Notes: generated from the sequence alone by a model not told the origin. A DNA stretch of 64,000 bases from Streptomyces sp. NBC_00247 (GCF_036188265.1 NZ_CP108093.1:4918001-4982000); one strand, 5' to 3'. Counted from the first letter of the stretch, positions 44,507 to 54,050 are shown. Translations and numbers: made by a program.

Positions 44507-46297
44507 ATGACCACCGTGAACACTTCCGGTAATTCCGTCGGCCGTCCCACGCCGATCACCAACGCGACGCAGCTCCAGAAGACTTCCGGAATGCCGATCC
44601 ACAAGTACGGCCGGTACGAGGCGGTGGAGATCCCCGACCGCACCTGGCCGGACAAGCGGATCACGGTGGCGCCCCGCTGGCTCTCCACCGACCTGCGCGA
44701 CGGCAACCAGGCCCTGATCGACCCGATGTCCCCGGCCCGCAAGCGCGAGATGTTCGATCTGCTCGTGAAGATGGGCTACAAGGAGATCGAGGTCGGCTTC
44801 CCGGCCTCCGGCGAGACCGACTTCGCGTTCGTACGCTCCATCATCGAAGAGGGCGCGATCCCCGAGGACGTGACGATCTCCGTCCTGACCCAGTCCCGCG
44901 AGGAACTGATCGAGCGGACCGTCGAGTCGCTGCGCGGCGCGCACCGGGCCACCGTCCACCTGTACAACGCCACCGCCCCCACCTTCCGCCGCGTGGTCTT
45001 CCGCGGCTCGAAGGAGCAGGTCAAGCAGATCGCGGTGGACGGCACCCGGCTGGTCATGGAGTACGCCGAGAAGATCCTGGGCGGCGACACGATCTTCGGC
45101 TACCAGTACAGCCCCGAGATCTTCACCGACACCGAGCTGGACTTCGCCCTGGAGGTCTGCGAGGCGGTCTGCGACGTGTGGCAGCCGGAGGCGGGCCGCG
45201 AGATCATCCTCAACCTGCCCGCCACCGTGGAGCGTTCGACGCCGTCCACGCACGCGGACCGGTTCGAGTGGATGTCGCGCAACCTGTCCCGTCGTGAGTT
45301 CGTCTGTCTGTCGGTCCACCCGCACAACGACCGCGGCACGGCCGTCGCCGCCGCCGAACTGGCGCTGATGGCCGGCGCCGACCGCGTCGAGGGCTGCCTG
45401 TTCGGCCAGGGCGAGCGCACCGGCAACGTCGACCTGGTCACCCTGGGGATGAACCTGTTCTCCCAGGGCGTCGACCCGCAGATCGACTTCTCCCAGATCG
45501 ACGAGATCCGCCGCACCAGCGAGTACTGCAACCAGATGGAGGTCCACCCGCGCCACCCCTACGCGGGCGACCTCGTCTACACCTCCTTCTCCGGCTCCCA
45601 CCAGGACGCCATCAAGAAGGGCTTCGACGCCATGGAGGCCGACGCGGCCGCCCGGGGCGCCGGCGTCACCGTTGACGACATCGAGTGGACGGTTCCGTAC
45701 CTGCCGATCGACCCGAAGGACGTCGGCCGGTCCTACGAGGCCGTGATCCGCGTCAACTCCCAGTCCGGCAAGGGCGGTATCGCATACGTCCTGAAGAACG
45801 ACCACAAGCTGGACCTGCCGCGCCGGATGCAGATCGAGTTCTCCCGGATCATCCAGGCCAAGACCGACGCCGAGGGCGGCGAGATCACTCCGGCGCAGAT
45901 CTGGTCCGCCTTCGAGGACGAGTACCTGCCCAGCGCCGACGGCGACGCCGCCCGATGGGGACGGGTCCAGATCCGTTCCGGCCAGACCACCACCGGGCAG
46001 GACGGCCGGGACACGCTGACCATCGAGGCCACCGTGGACGGCGCCGACACCGTGCTGACCGGCACCGGCAACGGCCCGATCTCCGCCTTCTTCGAGGCGC
46101 TGGCCGGCATCGGCATCGACGCACGGCTGCTGGACTACACCGAGCACACCATGAGCGAGGGCGCCAGCTCGCAGGCCGCCTCGTACATCGAGTGCGCGAT
46201 CGACGGCAAGGTCCTGTGGGGCATCGGCATCGACGCCAACACCACCCGGGCCTCGCTCAAGGCGGTCGTCTCGGCCGTCAACCGCGCGGGCCGCTGA
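44507..46297 (+). CDS. leuA: 2-isopropylmalate synthase
   Basis: A 596-residue, long-type LeuA. The catalytic domain has LSTDLRDGNQALIDPM, VGFPASGETDFAF, the metal-binding HPHNDRGTAVAAAELALMAGADRVEG and GQGERTGNVDL. The C-terminal regulatory (leucine-binding) domain is intact (GTGNGPISAFFEALAGIGIDARLLDY). It condenses acetyl-CoA and 2-oxoisovalerate, the first step of leucine synthesis, and should be inhibited by leucine as well as attenuated. Confidence 0.97.
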   Translation: MTTVNTSGNSVGRPTPITNATQLQKTSGMPIHKYGRYEAVEIPDRTWPDKRITVAPRWLSTDLRDGNQALIDPMSPARKREMFDLLVKMGYKEIEVGFPASGETDFAFVRSIIEEGAIPEDVTISVLTQSREELIERTVESLRGAHRATVHLYNATAPTFRRVVFRGSKEQVKQIAVDGTRLVMEYAEKILGGDTIFGYQYSPEIFTDTELDFALEVCEAVCDVWQPEAGREIILNLPATVERSTPSTHADRFEWMSRNLSRREFVCLSVHPHNDRGTAVAAAELALMAGADRVEGCLFGQGERTGNVDLVTLGMNLFSQGVDPQIDFSQIDEIRRTSEYCNQMEVHPRHPYAGDLVYTSFSGSHQDAIKKGFDAMEADAAARGAGVTVDDIEWTVPYLPIDPKDVGRSYEAVIRVNSQSGKGGIAYVLKNDHKLDLPRRMQIEFSRIIQAKTDAEGGEITPAQIWSAFEDEYLPSADGDAARWGRVQIRSGQTTTGQDGRDTLTIEATVDGADTVLTGTGNGPISAFFEALAGIGIDARLLDYTEHTMSEGASSQAASYIECAIDGKVLWGIGIDANTTRASLKAVVSAVNRAGR

Positions 46298-46337
46298 ACC
46301 AGGGCCGAACCGGCCGCAAAGCTCATCCGAACGCGGG

Positions 46338-46360
46338 ACCCGAGTCCGGCGGACTCGGGT
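46338..46360 (+). terminator. Terminator of leuA
   Basis: ACCCGAGTCC-GGC-GGACTCGGGT, 10-bp perfect stem followed by TTG, 41 bp after the stop. Confidence 0.75.
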
Positions 46361-46441
46361 TGACGCGTCCGTCCGCGGACCGGCGGCCGACGGGGAGTGC
46401 ACCCCGTACGCATGTCCGGTCGGTCCGACGACGCACCCTTC

Positions 46442-46482
46442 GCCGAACCCCGTCCGCCCGCTCCGGGTGGGCGGGGTTCGGC
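46442..46482. terminator. Second hairpin in the leuA-terB gap
   Basis: GCCGAACCCCG (46442-46452) and CGGGGTTCGGC (46472-46482) with further inner pairing. It is followed by CATTTCC; it may be a back-up terminator. Confidence 0.6.
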
Positions 46483-46590
46483 CATTTCCGGGTGTTGTGA
46501 CAGAGGAGGTGATGACGCGGCCTCGCGCATGTGGCTAACATCACGTGCAACACACGGCAATGTTGCCGGAGCGTTACGGAGGTGTGCGAC

Positions 46591-47292
46591 GTGCGGTCAG
46601 CCAAAGGACAACGCGCCCTGAGAAGGGGCCTGTACGGCATCCGCACCGCATGGGACGCCGTCGGTGACGGCGAGTTCTTCTGCCAGGACTGCGGCGGCGA
46701 CCGCAACTACCGCCGCCTCACCGGCCGTCGCAGGCTCACCGTGCTCGGGGTGCCGCTGCTGCGGCGCGGCGGCGCGGGAACCGTCGTCGAATGCGCCGAC
46801 TGCGGCGCCCACTCCGGCACCGAGGCCCTGGAGCACCCCACCACCACCCGGTTCTCCTCGATGCTCCGGGAGGCCGTGCACACGGTCGCGCTGGCCGTCC
46901 TGGCCTCGGGCGGCACCCCCCGCACCGCCCTGGAGACCGCTGCCTGCACCGTCCGCGAGGCCGGCCTCGCGGACTGCTCGGAGGACCAGCTCCTCACCGT
47001 CGTGGAGGTGCTCACCGCCGACATCGGCCACGACGACGGCGTCGGCGCCACCGCCGGGGCCTGCGGTGCGGCCCTCGCCATCGAGCTGCACGAGGTGCTC
47101 ACCCCGCTCGCCCGCCACCTGGTCCCGGCCGGCCGGGAGTCGGTCCTGCTCCAGGGCGCCCGCATCGCACTGGCCGACGGCCCGTACGGCGCGGCGGAGC
47201 GCGAGGTGCTGACCACCGTGGGCCGCGCGCTGCGGCTCCGCCCCGAGGACACCGCCCGGTTGCTCACCGCGGCCGCCCGCATGCCGTCCTGA
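46591..47292 (+). CDS. TerB-family protein with zinc-ribbon N-terminus
   Basis: A 233-residue protein; GTG 46591 chosen for GGAGG at spacing 8. The N-terminal part has two CxxC knuckles (FFCQDCGGD and VECADCGAH, a zinc ribbon), and the C-terminal helical part (about 90-225) resembles the TerB/tellurite-resistance domain (ESVLLQGARIALADGPYGAAEREVLTTVGRALRL). TerB domains act in membrane-associated stress responses; tellurite function here is not implied. Confidence 0.8.
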   Translation: MRSAKGQRALRRGLYGIRTAWDAVGDGEFFCQDCGGDRNYRRLTGRRRLTVLGVPLLRRGGAGTVVECADCGAHSGTEALEHPTTTRFSSMLREAVHTVALAVLASGGTPRTALETAACTVREAGLADCSEDQLLTVVEVLTADIGHDDGVGATAGACGAALAIELHEVLTPLARHLVPAGRESVLLQGARIALADGPYGAAEREVLTTVGRALRLRPEDTARLLTAAARMPS

Positions 47293-47388
47293 GCGCCCCT
47301 GGGCGCCCTGCGGGCGCCGCACGGGGCGGGCCCGTCGTGCCGCCGGGCCCGCCGACCCGATCGCGGGCCGGTGGGCGACAATGGGTCC

Positions 47389-48135
47389 ATGAGCTTGTTC
47401 CGGGACGACGGCGTCGTACTGCGTACGCAGAAACTGGGCGAGGCCGACCGGATCATCACCCTGCTGACCCGCGGCCACGGCCGGGTGCGCGCGGTCGCCC
47501 GGGGGGTCCGCCGCACCAAGTCCAAGTTCGGCGCCCGCCTCGAACCCTTCTCCCACGTGGACGTGCAGTTCTTCGCGCGCGGCAGCGAGCTGATCGGCCG
47601 GGGGCTGCCGCTCTGCACGCAGAGCGAGACCATCGCCCCGTACGGCGGCCGGATCGTCACCGACTACGCCCGCTACACCGCCGGCACCGCCATGCTGGAG
47701 ACCGCCGAGCGCTTCACCGACCACGAGGGTGAACCGGCCGTCCAGCAGTACCTGCTGCTCGTCGGCGGGCTGCGCACCCTCGCCGGGGGCGAACACGCCC
47801 CCCACCTCATCCTCGACGCGTTCCTGCTGCGCTCCCTCGCCGTCAACGGCTACGCCCCCAGCTTCGAGGACTGCGCGCGGTGCGGAATGCCCGGACCGAA
47901 CCGTTTCTTCTCCATCGCGGCGGGCGGAGCCGTATGCGCCGACTGCCGGGTGCCCGGGAGCGTCGTACCCTCGGCGGAGGCCCTGACCCTGCTGAGCGCG
48001 CTGCTCAGCGGCGACTGGGCGACGGCGGACGCGTGCGAGGCGCGTCATGCCAGGGAGGGGAGCGGGCTGGTGTCCGCCTATCTGCACTGGCATCTGGAGC
48101 GCGGTCTGCGCTCGCTGCGGTACGTGGAACAGTGA
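47389..48135 (+). CDS. recO: DNA repair protein RecO
   Basis: A 248-residue protein from ATG 47389. It has an N-terminal OB fold (DDGVVLRTQKLGEADRIITLLTRGHGRVRAVARGVR) and a zinc finger with CARCGMPGP and CADC. It loads RecA onto SSB-coated DNA with RecR. Followed by uppS at 48 bp. Confidence 0.96.
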   Translation: MSLFRDDGVVLRTQKLGEADRIITLLTRGHGRVRAVARGVRRTKSKFGARLEPFSHVDVQFFARGSELIGRGLPLCTQSETIAPYGGRIVTDYARYTAGTAMLETAERFTDHEGEPAVQQYLLLVGGLRTLAGGEHAPHLILDAFLLRSLAVNGYAPSFEDCARCGMPGPNRFFSIAAGGAVCADCRVPGSVVPSAEALTLLSALLSGDWATADACEARHAREGSGLVSAYLHWHLERGLRSLRYVEQ

Positions 48136-48183
48136 CCTCGCTGCGGTTCGTGCAGAAGCGACACAGGGAGACGAGAGAAGCTC

Positions 48184-49017
48184 ATGGCAGTACGCGGGAT
48201 CCTCGGCGGCCGTAACCGGCGCACGTACAAGACCCCCGAGCCGCACCCGTCCGGTGCGACACCCCCGAAGATCCCCGCCGAGCTGGTGCCCCAGCACGTG
48301 GCCGTCGTGATGGACGGGAACGGCCGCTGGGCCAAGGAGCGCGGTCTCCCGCGCACCGAGGGCCACCGGGTCGGCGAAGGCGTCGTCATGGACGTCCTCA
48401 AGGGCTGCATCGAGATGGGCGTCAAGAACCTCTCGCTCTACGCGTTCTCCACGGAGAACTGGAAGCGGTCCCCGGACGAGGTGAAGTTCCTCATGAACTT
48501 CAACCGGGACGTCATCCGCCGCCGACGGGACGAGATGGACGAGCTCGGCATCCGCATCCGCTGGGTCGGCCGGATGCCCAAGCTGTGGAAGTCCGTCGTC
48601 CAGGAGCTCCAGGTCGCCCAGGAGCAGACCAAGGACAACGACAAGATGACGCTGTACTTCTGCGTCAACTACGGCGGCCGGGCCGAGATCGCCGACGCCG
48701 CGCAGCGCATCGCCGAGGACGTGGCGGCGGGCAGGCTCGACCCGTCGAAGGTCAACGAGAAGACGTTCGCGAAGTACATCTACTACCCGGACATGCCGGA
48801 CGTGGACCTCTTCGTGCGCCCCAGCGGCGAGCAGCGCACCTCCAACTACCTGATCTGGCAGAGCGCCTACGCCGAGATGGTGTTCCAGGACGTGCTGTGG
48901 CCCGATTTCGACCGCCGCGACCTGTGGCGCGCCTGCCTGGAGTACGCCCGGCGCGACCGCCGCTTCGGCGGCGCGCAGGAGGCCGCCCCGGCCGGGGAGC
49001 CCGCGCCCGGGGCGTGA
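48184..49017 (+). CDS. uppS: Isoprenyl transferase (undecaprenyl-diphosphate synthase type)
   Basis: A 277-residue cis-prenyltransferase. Substrate motifs are VAVVMDGNGRWAKERGLPRTEGH, FSTENWKRS, and RPSGEQRTSNYLIWQSAYAE followed by WPDFDRRDL. It makes the polyprenyl lipid carrier for cell-wall synthesis. The usual partner of recO in Streptomyces. Confidence 0.96.
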   Translation: MAVRGILGGRNRRTYKTPEPHPSGATPPKIPAELVPQHVAVVMDGNGRWAKERGLPRTEGHRVGEGVVMDVLKGCIEMGVKNLSLYAFSTENWKRSPDEVKFLMNFNRDVIRRRRDEMDELGIRIRWVGRMPKLWKSVVQELQVAQEQTKDNDKMTLYFCVNYGGRAEIADAAQRIAEDVAAGRLDPSKVNEKTFAKYIYYPDMPDVDLFVRPSGEQRTSNYLIWQSAYAEMVFQDVLWPDFDRRDLWRACLEYARRDRRFGGAQEAAPAGEPAPGA

Positions 49018-49040
49018 GCCGCAGCAGCCGGACAGGGAAC

Positions 49041-49081
49041 GGCGGAGGGGGAGAACCGGTCACCGGTTCTCCCCCTCCGCC
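49041..49081. terminator. Bidirectional terminator with a 20-bp perfect dyad
   Basis: Arms GGCGGAGGGGGAGAACCGGT (49041-49060) and exact complement (49062-49081) around a single central base. It lies between uppS and convergent zur. Confidence 0.85.
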
Positions 49082-49098
49082 GTACGTCGTCGCCGGGG

Positions 49099-49539
49099 TC
49101 AGTGCTTCCCGGCCGCGCACTCGGCGCACTCGGCGCAGGTACCGAAGATCTCCACGGTGTGCGCCACGTTGACGTAGCCGTGCTGGGAGGCGATCGTCTC
49201 TGCCCACTGCTCCACGGCCGGGCCCTCCACCTCGACGGCCTTGCCGCAGACCCGGCAGACCAGATGGTGGTGGTGGTCGCCGGTCGAGCAGCGGCGGTAG
49301 ACGGACTCGCCCTCGGTGGTGCGCAGCACGTCCACCTCGCCCGCGTCGGCGAGGGACTGCAGGGTGCGGTAGACGGTGGTCAGACCGACCGAGTCGCCCC
49401 GGTGCTTGAGGACGTCGTGCAGCTCCTGGGCGCTGCGGAACTCGTCCACCTCGTCGAGCGCCGCCGCGACCGCCGCCCGCTGGCGGGTGGACCGCCCCCG
49501 TACCGGAGCCGCGTTCGTGCCACTGATCGGCGCCGCCAC
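49099..49539 (-). CDS. zur: Zinc uptake regulator Zur (Fur family)
   Basis: A 146-residue protein from GTG 49539 (SD AGGAGG, spacing 5). It has a Fur-type winged helix (TRQRAAVAAALDEVDEFRSAQELHD, VGLTTVYRTLQSLADAGEVDV), the metal motif DHHHHLVCRVCG and a C-terminal CAECAEC. Linked to znuACB, it is Zur rather than Fur. With zinc it represses uptake genes at Zur boxes, one of which precedes znuA. Confidence 0.95.
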   Translation of the reverse strand: MAAPISGTNAAPVRGRSTRQRAAVAAALDEVDEFRSAQELHDVLKHRGDSVGLTTVYRTLQSLADAGEVDVLRTTEGESVYRRCSTGDHHHHLVCRVCGKAVEVEGPAVEQWAETIASQHGYVNVAHTVEIFGTCAECAECAAGKH

Positions 49540-49604
49540 AGCTGCCTCCTCATGTCGCCCGTACAGGTGTCGGGCCATTGTGCCAGCCGCACCGGGCGAA
49601 TTCC

Positions 49605-50498
49605 TCATACGCGCACGTCGTCCGCGGCGGTGCGACTGCCCGGTACCTCCAGGGTGCACTTCCCCGGTTCCTCGGTGCGGCCCCTGGCCCGGCGGCGGGC
49701 CAGCGGGGCGGCCAGCGCGGTCAGCGCGACGAAGGCGGCGATGGCCAGCAGCACGATCGTCGCGCCGGGGGGCACGTCCTGGTAGTAGGAGGTGACGGTG
49801 CCGGCCAGGGTGACGGCGGTACCGATCACCACGGAGAGCACGAAGGTCAGCCGGAAGGACTTCGACACCTGCTGGGCGGCCGCGACCGGTACCACCATCA
49901 GCGCGCTGACCAGCAGCAGACCGACGACCCGCATGGCGACGGTGACCGTCACGGCTGCCGTCACCGCGATCATGAGGTTCAGCAGCCGCACCGGCAGTCC
50001 GGTGACCCGCGCGAACTCCTCGTCCTGGCTGACCGCGAAGAGCTGGCGGCGCAGACCCACGGTCACCAGCACCACGAACGCGGCGAGCAGGACGATCGCC
50101 CAGACGTCCTGGGACGAGACCATGGAGAGCGAACCGAAGAGGTACGAGGTGAGGTTGGCGTTCGAGCCGGTGTCGGAGATGTTGATCAGCATCACGCCGC
50201 CCGCCATGCCGCCGTAGAAGAGCATGGCCAGGGCGATGTCGCCGCGGGTGCGTCCGAACCAGCGGATCAGCTCCATGACGACCGCGCCGGCGACCGCGAC
50301 GGCGGTGGCCATCCAGACGGGGCTGGTGGAGAGCAGGAAGCCGAGGCCGACACCGGTCATCGCGATGTGCCCGATGCCGTCGCCCATGAGGGCCTGGCGG
50401 CGCTGGACGAGGTAGATGCCGATGGCGGGGGCGGTGATGCCGACCAGGACGGCGGCGATCAGCGCGCGCTGCATGAAGGGGGGCGTGAGGAATTCCAT
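49605..50498 (-). CDS. znuB: Zinc ABC transporter permease
   Basis: A 297-residue ABC-3 family membrane protein of about eight helices (MEFLTPPFMQRALIAAVLVG, ALMGDGIGHIAMTGVGLGF, AMRVVGLLLVSALMVVPVAAA). Its ATG overlaps the znuC stop (ATGA). Imports zinc together with ZnuA and ZnuC. Confidence 0.95.
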   Translation of the reverse strand: MEFLTPPFMQRALIAAVLVGITAPAIGIYLVQRRQALMGDGIGHIAMTGVGLGFLLSTSPVWMATAVAVAGAVVMELIRWFGRTRGDIALAMLFYGGMAGGVMLINISDTGSNANLTSYLFGSLSMVSSQDVWAIVLLAAFVVLVTVGLRRQLFAVSQDEEFARVTGLPVRLLNLMIAVTAAVTVTVAMRVVGLLLVSALMVVPVAAAQQVSKSFRLTFVLSVVIGTAVTLAGTVTSYYQDVPPGATIVLLAIAAFVALTALAAPLARRRARGRTEEPGKCTLEVPGSRTAADDVRV

Positions 50499-51322
50499 CA
50501 GGTCAGCAGTCCCGTTCGGACGGGCTCGGAAGCCGCGTGGGGGTGGACGTGGTCGTGGCCGGGGAGCGCGTGCTGCCCGACGGAGCGCGGCGGCGGACCG
50601 TCGTGCGTCACACAGCCGTCGCGCAGCACGACCGCGCGGTCGATCAGGGGCTCCAGCGGGCCCAGCTCGTGCAGGACCAGCAGCACGGTGGTGCCGGCGG
50701 CGACCTGCTCGCGCAGCGTGGTGGCGAGGATCTCCTGGCTGGCGAGGTCGACCCCGGCCATCGGCTCGTCCATGATCAGCAGTTCGGGCTCGGAGGCCAG
50801 CGCGCGGGCGATCAGGACCCGCTGGTGCTGCCCGCCGGAGAGCGCGCTCACCGAGTCGTTCGCGCGGTCGCTCAGCCCGACGAGGGCGATGGCCCGGTCG
50901 ACGGCGGCGCGGTCGGCCCGGCCCGGGACGCGCAGCCCGGTGCGCGACAGCCGGCCGGAGGAGACGACCTCCCGGACGGTCGCCGGGACGCCCGCCGAGG
51001 CGGTGGTGCGCTGCGGTACGTAGCCGACGCGGGCCCAGTGGCGGAAGCGCCGGAGCGGGGTGCCGAAGAGCTCGACGGTGCCGCTGGTGAGGGGGACCTG
51101 GCCGATGGCGGAGCGTACGGCGGTGGACTTGCCGGAGCCGTTGGCGCCGAGCAGGGCGACGACCTCTCCCGCGTGGACGGTCAGGTCTACCCCGCGCAGC
51201 ACGGGTCGGGAGCCAAGGGTGGCGGTGGCGCCGGTGAGCCGGATCACGGCTTCGGTCTCCGGCTTCCCGGCGCCGGTCCTGCTCCCGGCGGTGGCCGGGG
51301 CGGGAATGACGGGCTCGTCCAT
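50498..51322 (-). CDS. znuC: Zinc ABC transporter ATP-binding protein
   Basis: A 274-residue ATPase. Walker A is LLGANGSGKST, Q-loop GYVPQRT, signature ALSGGQHQRVLIARAL, Walker B LLIMDEP, followed by a switch His. ATG 51322 has a GGAG SD; a GTG at 51364 overlapping the znuA stop is an alternative. The C-terminus is His-rich (GHDHVHPHAA), which may sense or hold zinc. Confidence 0.95.
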   Translation of the reverse strand: MDEPVIPAPATAGSRTGAGKPETEAVIRLTGATATLGSRPVLRGVDLTVHAGEVVALLGANGSGKSTAVRSAIGQVPLTSGTVELFGTPLRRFRHWARVGYVPQRTTASAGVPATVREVVSSGRLSRTGLRVPGRADRAAVDRAIALVGLSDRANDSVSALSGGQHQRVLIARALASEPELLIMDEPMAGVDLASQEILATTLREQVAAGTTVLLVLHELGPLEPLIDRAVVLRDGCVTHDGPPPRSVGQHALPGHDHVHPHAASEPVRTGLLT

Positions 51323-51360
51323 GGGTGTCTCCGGTCCGGGTTCGGGGGTCACGGCGTCGG

Positions 51361-52326
51361 TCACTTGGCGCCCAGGGCCTTCTGGAGGGCGGCGAGGTTC
51401 GACTCCATGACCTGGATGTAGTCGTCGCCCTTCGACTTGTCGGTGATTCCCTCCAGCGGGTCCAGGACGTCGGTGCGCAGCCCGGTGTCCTTCGCGAGGG
51501 TCTTCGCCGTCTTGTCGCTGGCGAGCGTCTCGAAGAACACGGTGGTGGCGCCGTCCTCCTCGGCGATGTGCTGGAGGTCCTTGACGCGCGCCAGGCTCGG
51601 CTCCGCCTCGGGGTCGACTCCGGCGATGCCCTCCTGGGTGAGGCCGTAGCGCTCGGCGAGGTAGCCGAAGGCGGAGTGCGTGGTGAGGAAGGTCTTGGTG
51701 GTCGTGGACTTCAGCCCGGCCGCGTACTCCGTGTTCAGCGCGTCCAGTTTCTTGACCAGCGCGTCGGTGTTCGCGCGGTAGTCGGCCGCGTGGGCGGGGT
51801 CGGCCTTCTCCAGGGACTTGCCCACGCCCTCGGCGACCTCGGCGTACTTCACCGGGTCCAGCCAGACGTGCGGGTCGCGGCCGGCCGTTTCCTCGTCGTC
51901 GCCGGCGTGGTCGTCGGACGACGCGTGGTCGTGGCCGTCGACCTCGGAGCCGTGCGTCTCCATGGTGGTGAGCTTCGCGGCGTCCACGGTGTTCTTCGCA
52001 CCGGACTGGGCGATGGCGTCGTCCACGGCGGGCTGGATGCCCTTGAGGTACAGGATGTAGTCGGCGTCGGTCAGCGAGCCGATCTGGCGGGGGCTGAGCT
52101 CCAGGTCGTGCGGTTCGACGCCGGGCTTGGTCAGCGTGGTGACCGAGACGTGGCTGCCGCCGATCTCCTCGGCGAGGTACTGCATGGGATAGAAGGACGC
52201 GACCACGTCCAGCTTGCCGTCGGACCCGCCGGCGGTGTCGGAACCGGAGCAGGCGGAGAGGGCGGTGATGCCGAGGGCGACCGCGCCGGCGACGGCGGTG
52301 GCGGGTATGAGGCGGCGTACGTTCAT
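51361..52326 (-). CDS. znuA: Zinc-binding lipoprotein of the ABC importer
   Basis: A 321-residue cluster-A-I binding protein. The signal peptide ends in lipobox LSAC (MNVRRLIPATAVAGA...), giving a lipoprotein. Binding residues are in TLTKPGVEPHDLELSPR, the His/Asp-rich loop DGHDHASSDDHAGDD with DPHVWLDP, FLTTHSAFGYLAERYGL and the C-terminal Asp region. First gene of znuACB; a Zur box overlaps its promoter. Confidence 0.95.
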   Translation of the reverse strand: MNVRRLIPATAVAGAVALGITALSACSGSDTAGGSDGKLDVVASFYPMQYLAEEIGGSHVSVTTLTKPGVEPHDLELSPRQIGSLTDADYILYLKGIQPAVDDAIAQSGAKNTVDAAKLTTMETHGSEVDGHDHASSDDHAGDDEETAGRDPHVWLDPVKYAEVAEGVGKSLEKADPAHAADYRANTDALVKKLDALNTEYAAGLKSTTTKTFLTTHSAFGYLAERYGLTQEGIAGVDPEAEPSLARVKDLQHIAEEDGATTVFFETLASDKTAKTLAKDTGLRTDVLDPLEGITDKSKGDDYIQVMESNLAALQKALGAK

Positions 52327-52347
52327 GAATCCCATTTTCAACAAAAC

Positions 52348-52362
52348 TGGAAACGATTGTCA
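52348..52362. promoter_or_regulatory. Zur box upstream of znuA
   Basis: TGGAAACGATTGTCA matches the actinobacterial Zur palindrome TGAAAATGATTTTCA at 12 of 15 positions. It ends about 22 bp before the znuA start. A second weaker match (TGAAAATGGGATTCA, minus strand, 52325-52339) overlaps the start codon. Confidence 0.8.
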
Positions 52363-52548
52363 ACAAGGATGATGAACCGACCGGAAGCGCGAGAGGGTCG
52401 GGAGCGCACTCCGGCCCCCGATTTGATCCGGGGGGTGCGCCCGCCGGTAATCTTGGGCATTCGCTCGCCCGTCTCCTGAGCACCACCCCCCAGCGAGGCG
52501 CTCAGCGCCGCTTCTGTCCCGTTTCGCCGTCGTAATGAAGAGAGCACC

Positions 52549-53931
52549 GTGGCCGCCGACAAGATCGACTCCATCGTCAGCCTGAGCAAGCGCCGTGGCT
52601 TCGTCTATCCCTGCAGTGAGATCTACGGTGGCCAGAAGGCCGCCTGGGACTACGGCCCGCTGGGCGTGGAGATGAAGGAGAACCTCAAGCGCCAGTGGTG
52701 GCGCTACATGGTCACCTCGCGCGAAGACGTGGTCGGCCTCGACTCGTCGGTGATTCTGGCCCCCGAGGTCTGGGTCGCCTCCGGTCACGTCGCCACCTTC
52801 AGCGACCCGCTGACCGAGTGCACCTCCTGCCACAAGCGCTACCGCGCCGACCACCTGGAGGAGGCGTACGAGGCGAAGCACGGCAAGCCCCCGGTGGGCG
52901 GCCTCGCCGACCTCAACTGCCCCAACTGCGGCAACAAGGGCACCTTCACCGAGCCCAAGCAGTTCTCGGGTCTGCTCTCCACCCACCTCGGCCCGACCCA
53001 GGACTCCGGATCGGTCGCCTACCTGCGCCCCGAGACCGCCCAGGGCATCTTCACCAACTTCGGCCAGGTGGCCCAGACTTCCCGCAAGAAGCCGCCGTTC
53101 GGCATCGCGCAGATGGGCAAGTCCTTCCGGAACGAGATCACTCCGGGCAACTTCATCTTCCGCACCCGCGAGTTCGAGCAGATGGAGATGGAGTTCTTCG
53201 TCAAGCCGGGCGAGGACGAGGAGTGGCAGCAGTACTGGATGGACCAGCGCTGGAACTGGTACACGGACCTCGGCATGCGCGAGGAGAACATGCGCTGGTT
53301 CGAGCACCCGCAGGAGAAGCTCTCCCACTACTCCAAGCGCACCGCCGACATCGAGTACCGCTTCCGCTTCGGCGGCAACGAGTGGGGCGAGCTGGAGGGT
53401 GTCGCCAACCGCACCGACTACGACCTGAAGGCGCACTCCAAGGCCTCCGGCACCGACCTGGTCTACTTCGACCAGGAGGCCAACGAGAAGTGGACGCCGT
53501 ACGTCATCGAGCCGGCGGCCGGTGTCGGCCGGGCGATGCTGGCCTTCCTCCTGGACGCCTACGTCGAGGACGAGGCGCCCAACGCCAAGGGCGTCATGGA
53601 GAAGCGCACCGTGCTGCGCCTCGACCCGCGCCTCGCGCCGGTCAAGGTCGCCGTGCTGCCGCTCTCCCGCAACGCGCAGCTGTCGCCGAAGGCCAAGGGC
53701 CTCGCCACCGACCTGCGCAAGAACTGGAACATCGAGTTCGACGACGCCGGTGCCATCGGCCGCCGCTACCGCCGCCAGGACGAGATCGGTACGCCGTTCT
53801 GCGTCACCGTCGACTTCGACACCCTGGACGACAACGCGGTGACCGTCCGCGAGCGCGACAGCATGAAGCAGGAGCGTGTCTCCCTGGACCAGATCCAGGC
53901 GTACCTGGGCGCCCGTCTGCTGGGCTGCTGA
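52549..53931 (+). CDS. glyS: Glycyl-tRNA synthetase
   Basis: A 460-residue class II, alpha2-type synthetase from GTG 52549. Features are GFVYPCSEIYGGQKAAWDYGPLG, the zinc-like CTSCHKRY with CPNCGNKG, motif 2 FRNEITPGNFIFRTREFEQME, motif 3 in EPAAGVGRAMLAFLLDAY and the anticodon-binding C-terminus. Divergent from znuA; no T-box features seen in the 200-bp region upstream. Confidence 0.97.
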   Translation: MAADKIDSIVSLSKRRGFVYPCSEIYGGQKAAWDYGPLGVEMKENLKRQWWRYMVTSREDVVGLDSSVILAPEVWVASGHVATFSDPLTECTSCHKRYRADHLEEAYEAKHGKPPVGGLADLNCPNCGNKGTFTEPKQFSGLLSTHLGPTQDSGSVAYLRPETAQGIFTNFGQVAQTSRKKPPFGIAQMGKSFRNEITPGNFIFRTREFEQMEMEFFVKPGEDEEWQQYWMDQRWNWYTDLGMREENMRWFEHPQEKLSHYSKRTADIEYRFRFGGNEWGELEGVANRTDYDLKAHSKASGTDLVYFDQEANEKWTPYVIEPAAGVGRAMLAFLLDAYVEDEAPNAKGVMEKRTVLRLDPRLAPVKVAVLPLSRNAQLSPKAKGLATDLRKNWNIEFDDAGAIGRRYRRQDEIGTPFCVTVDFDTLDDNAVTVRERDSMKQERVSLDQIQAYLGARLLGC

Positions 53932-54014
53932 CGCCTCACCGGCATCACGGGCGCCGACGCGTCACGGAGCCGTGGTGCGGGGAGCCGACGCACCACGCAT
54001 CACGGTTTCGCTCC

Positions 54015-54050
54015 GAAGCCCCCGGACCCCGCGCGGGGTCCAGGGGCTTC
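54015..54050 (+). terminator. Terminator downstream of glyS
   Basis: GAAGCCCCCGGACCCC-GCGC-GGGGTCCAGGGGCTTC, 16-bp stem with one mismatch. Confidence 0.8.

Noticed and set aside
44507..46402. 681-codon frame opposite leuA
   Set aside because: Pure shadow of leuA codon bias, with Val/Gly/Asp-rich sequence lacking any domain.
52363..52548. T-box or riboswitch before glyS
   Set aside because: No specifier loop, T-box consensus or glycine-riboswitch-like motif could be seen in the short leader.
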